Source: Gymnogyps californianus
Lineage: Eukaryota; Chordata; Aves; Accipitriformes; Cathartidae
DNA length: 64,000 nucleotides
NCBI RefSeq assembly: GCF_018139145.2
Contig: NC_059471.1
Location: 217,577,494-217,641,493, forward strand
Direction: 5' to 3'
Program-made: the position numbers and the translations under genes
Shown here: positions 63,201-64,000 of the stretch, in pieces
How the letters are laid out: every line of letters starts with the position of its first letter
How positions within the stretch are numbered: the first letter of the stretch is position 1
The notes under the pieces: generated by a model
Seen by the model: the letters and a program-made list of their open reading frames with translations, nothing else
The model's database searches: none
Told to the model about the DNA's origin: nothing

Positions 63201-64000
63201 GTGCTTTTGAAACCTGGAGGAACAGAACATGGCAGGGAGTTGGTGATAGATGAAGTCCAAAACTTGCCTTCGTGTCCTGGCTGTTCCCAAACTGTTTTGT
63301 TTGGGGGAAGTCCTTCTGCTCCCCCCTGCCCCTTTTTTTCTTTTTCTTTCTTTTTAGGGGTGGGGAGAGGTTTCTCCCTGATGATACATTCAATGAAAGC
63401 TGCTTCATCAGGGGACGCTGGTGGAAGCTAATGCTCTATTACACTCTCCTTTCTGCTGAAGGCAAATGAAACTGGTTATGTTTTTCTCCTGTCTAATACC
63501 ATTAATTCAGACTCACTGACCTTCCCCCTCAAATCTTCAAAGCCAACACAGCTGAATATGAATGTGTGCGGAGTGCTGGTTTCACGTAGCAGCAAGGCAA
63601 GTTTTAAACCTCGCAATAACTGGGCTGTTTTCATGCTGAGCTCATGTTCTGCGTGAGAGATGTGTCCGTGTCGATGGTACTTGGGAGCAGTCCTCCATAG
63701 TGGTGCGTTGCCGTACTTCTTGAAGGTATCTGCTTCGTGCTTGGCGGTGGTGGTGGCAGTTGCAGTTCGCTTGGACAAGAACAACATGTTGTGGACTGAT
63801 TTCCGCAGAAGTTTTGGTGATGGCCTTGCTTTGTAATCCTCTAATTTGTATGACAGGATTGTAAAGTAAACAAGGCTGAAATAAAGAAACAACCCTTCTA
63901 GGAGTGAAGCACTTACCCTGGAAATGTCAAATCTAACTGTGATGTGACTCAGCATGGTTACACTGACTTACTCCTCGGTGCTGCCGAAGCCACCTCCTAC
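54261..64000 (+). other. UBE2H: UBE2H intron 1 (5' part), U12-type donor
   Basis: Starts GTATCCTTCC, a consensus minor-class 5' splice site. The acceptor and branch site lie beyond the window. The first 500 bases are CpG-rich; the rest is ordinary intron with homopolymers (20 C at 54645-54664, T-rich near 55410-55425 and 60235-60245). I saw no UBE2H exon 2 in the window. Two antisense open frames inside it are discussed in the findings. Confidence 0.75.
54645..54664. repeat. Run of 20 C in UBE2H intron 1
   Basis: Homopolymer preceded by CCCCCCT; a likely length-variable or error-prone site. Confidence 0.85.

Overview
The window looks like avian nuclear DNA. It contains three 3'-truncated CR1 LINE copies, very short introns around GC-rich exons, a solo LTR of a type common in bird genomes, and vertebrate genes whose exons I could splice by hand. 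The species cannot be fixed from this sequence.

Layout. Positions 1-3427 hold the last introns and last four coding exons of TMEM209 (+), followed by its probable 3'UTR to about 5030. A GC-rich minisatellite (about 5370-7765) follows and is split by a solo endogenous-retrovirus LTR (5758-6341, minus sense). Immediately downstream is a complete 20-exon gene (7937-13180, +) for a CAX-type cation/proton exchanger. It has an N-terminal DUF307/YccF-like membrane pair and belongs to the fungal VNX1-like branch. Mammals have no counterpart at this position. KLHDC10 (CDS 18298-40751, -) is convergent with the exchanger and head-to-head with ZC3HC1 (CDS 41159-50834, +); they share a roughly 400 bp CpG-island promoter. 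After an intergenic stretch (about 51240-53750) comes exon 1 of UBE2H (54208-54260, +). The rest of the window is its first intron.

The order and relative orientation TMEM209 > [exchanger >] < KLHDC10 ZC3HC1 > UBE2H > match what I know of human 7q32 read in reverse, except for the extra exchanger gene. The most interesting points are: the retained exchanger with a CxxC-x12-CxxC loop; three minor-spliceosome (U12-type) introns in three of the five genes, one of them AT-AC; the homogenised 133-bp higher-order minisatellite upstream of the exchanger promoter; an apparent one-base frame break in ZC3HC1 exon 1; a KLHDC10 exon I could not find; and two antisense open frames in UBE2H intron 1.

The neighbouring products have no common pathway that I can show. 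TMEM209 and ZC3HC1 are nuclear-envelope or nuclear-pore proteins, KLHDC10 and UBE2H are ubiquitin-system proteins, and the exchanger is a membrane ion transporter.
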